A stretch of 50,000 nucleotides of DNA from Prorocentrum cordatum (Eukaryota; Sar; Dinophyceae; Prorocentrales; Prorocentraceae). The DNA lies in NCBI GenBank assembly GCA_963575745.1, contig CAUYUJ010014205.1, forward strand, positions 197,501-247,500, given 5' to 3'. The notes beneath the pieces are model-generated. The model saw only the letters and a program-made list of their open reading frames with translations. It did not search any database and had not been told where the DNA came from. Positions 49,129 to 50,000 of this stretch are shown in pieces; the stretch's first letter is position 1; every line of letters begins with the position of its first letter. The translations under genes and the position numbers were made by a program.

Positions 49129-50000
49129 ATGGCACGACTTGTGGTCACCAGCGGCCTTGGACGAGGAAGAGATCTGTCAGACCTATGGCAAGGTCCAGGA
49201 CGTCGCTGGATCGGAACCTCTGCCAGATTTCTCAGACGTACATATACGGTCAGCTCTTCGCAAGATGAAGGGCCGAGCGGGCGTGGGCGTGGACATGCTC
49301 AGCCCGCTCGACTTCGAGCGCCTCCCCAACGAGGCGCTGGCCGAGTTGGCGCTGCTGCTCCAGGCGCGCGAGCATCACCTTGCGTGGCCAGGCCAGCCGT
49401 TGGTGATAGCAAGGCGCATGTTACCTAAATCGGGCTCGCGTCGATGGCGGGGCGGCTGTGGAGCCTCACCAGGGATACCCCGGCGCGCGCATGGTCGACC
49501 GGTGCCGAGCAGCACTAGGGCGCCGCAGTCAGAGGCAACTCCAGCCTCCGCGAGGCGTTCATCCGAGTGCTGCAGCAGGAGGTATCCTACCACCTCGGCG
49601 CAGACACGGGTGAGGCCCTCGTGGACATCCAGGCGTTCTACGACTCCATCGAGTGGGCGCCGCTTGCGGCCAGCGCTCTGGCGTTTGAGCTCCCCCCGCG
49701 GATTCTGCGCCTCGGGCTGCTCCAGCGCGCGGCGGCTCGGACGTCGGGCCAGCTCGGCGCTGCGCCCAGGGCCTTCCAGCCCGCGCGGAGCGTCGCCCAG
49801 GGCCTGAGGGCGTGGACACGCTTCGCCAAGGCGACGACGCACTACGCGCGTGCTGGCGGCCATCACGGTCGCCCACCCGAGGCCCGGGCACCGCATTTGG
49901 ACCGACGACCTGTCCCAATCGGCTCGAGGCTCGAGAGCATCATTTAGGATAGATTTAGCAGCATGCGTTACCGAGACGTGCAACGAGTTGAAGGCCAAGC
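49129..50000 (+). pseudogene. LINE-D reverse transcriptase, truncated at both ends
   Basis: Frame 49,112-49,807 begins with SDVHIRSALRKMKGRAGVGV and DMLSPLDFERLPNEALAEL, RT fingers that precede the palm. It changes frame near 49,440. Frame 49,567 gives motif A EALVDIQAFYDSIEW (Asp at 49,624). A third frame near 49,860 gives AITVAHPRPGHRIWTDDLSQ, motif C with Asp-Asp at ~49,901-49,906. The reading continues to the window edge. No endonuclease precedes it: the heptamer array abuts the fingers. Family differs from LINE-A and LINE-C by its motif C wording (WTDD). Confidence 0.6.

Noticed and set aside
47994-49135. 341-residue minus-strand ORF rich in THYSLL
   Set aside because: Three heptamers make seven codons without a stop; it is a repeat artefact.

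Overview
The window looks like nuclear DNA of a dinoflagellate. It is GC-rich and full of (CTC)n, (CATA)n and G/C-run microsatellites. It is built almost entirely from retrotransposons whose protein signatures match dinoflagellate families: a LINE with C2H2 fingers at its C-terminus, a LINE with RNase H, a Ty1/copia-like polyprotein carrying a RING finger, and a tyrosine-recombinase retroelement carrying a DNA cytosine methyltransferase. Family assignments come from motif recognition by eye; no database was searched. I found no convincing host gene, tRNA, rRNA, CRISPR array or bacterial operon.

Layout. 1-4.6 kb: LINE-A (endonuclease, broken reverse transcriptase, zinc-finger tail, short third ORF). 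4.6-15.1 kb: unassigned and repetitive DNA, including a seven-unit ~100-bp tandem repeat, a 142-bp GC-rich satellite with inverted minisatellite flanks, and a ~79-bp tandem repeat. 15.1-16.3 kb: a transposase relic abutting the tail of another LINE (LINE-B). 16.3-20.3 kb: repeats and one exon-like minus-strand ORF. 20.3-30.2 kb: a heavily decayed copia-like element (gag, zinc knuckle, RING, protease, methyltransferase-like region, integrase, RT, RNase H).

30,283-37,748: the most interesting object, a complete-looking tyrosine-recombinase (Ngaro/PAT/DIRS-type) retrotransposon. It encodes a gag-like protein, a 671-residue RT frame, a DNMT3-like cytosine-C5 methyltransferase, RNase H and a tyrosine recombinase. 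Its ends show the split-direct-repeat pattern A1-ORFs-B1-A2-B2. The methyltransferase lies between the first catalytic Asp of RNase H and its following Glu, so RNase H is interrupted by it. The empty site can be rebuilt as an uninterrupted TA/ACAT microsatellite, with no target duplication.

37.7-40.4 kb: that microsatellite and a second copy of the exon-like segment. 40.8-47.5 kb: LINE-C (ORF1 with a zinc ribbon and coiled coil, endonuclease, RT, zinc knuckle, RNase H, C-terminal finger). 47.5-49.1 kb: G/C-run hairpins and a ~730-bp GTAGTGA heptamer array. 49.1-50 kb: the RT start of LINE-D, cut by the window edge.

Most coding regions are broken by frameshifts. In the methyltransferase element three breaks lie at or near homopolymers, so assembly indels should be excluded before calling it dead.
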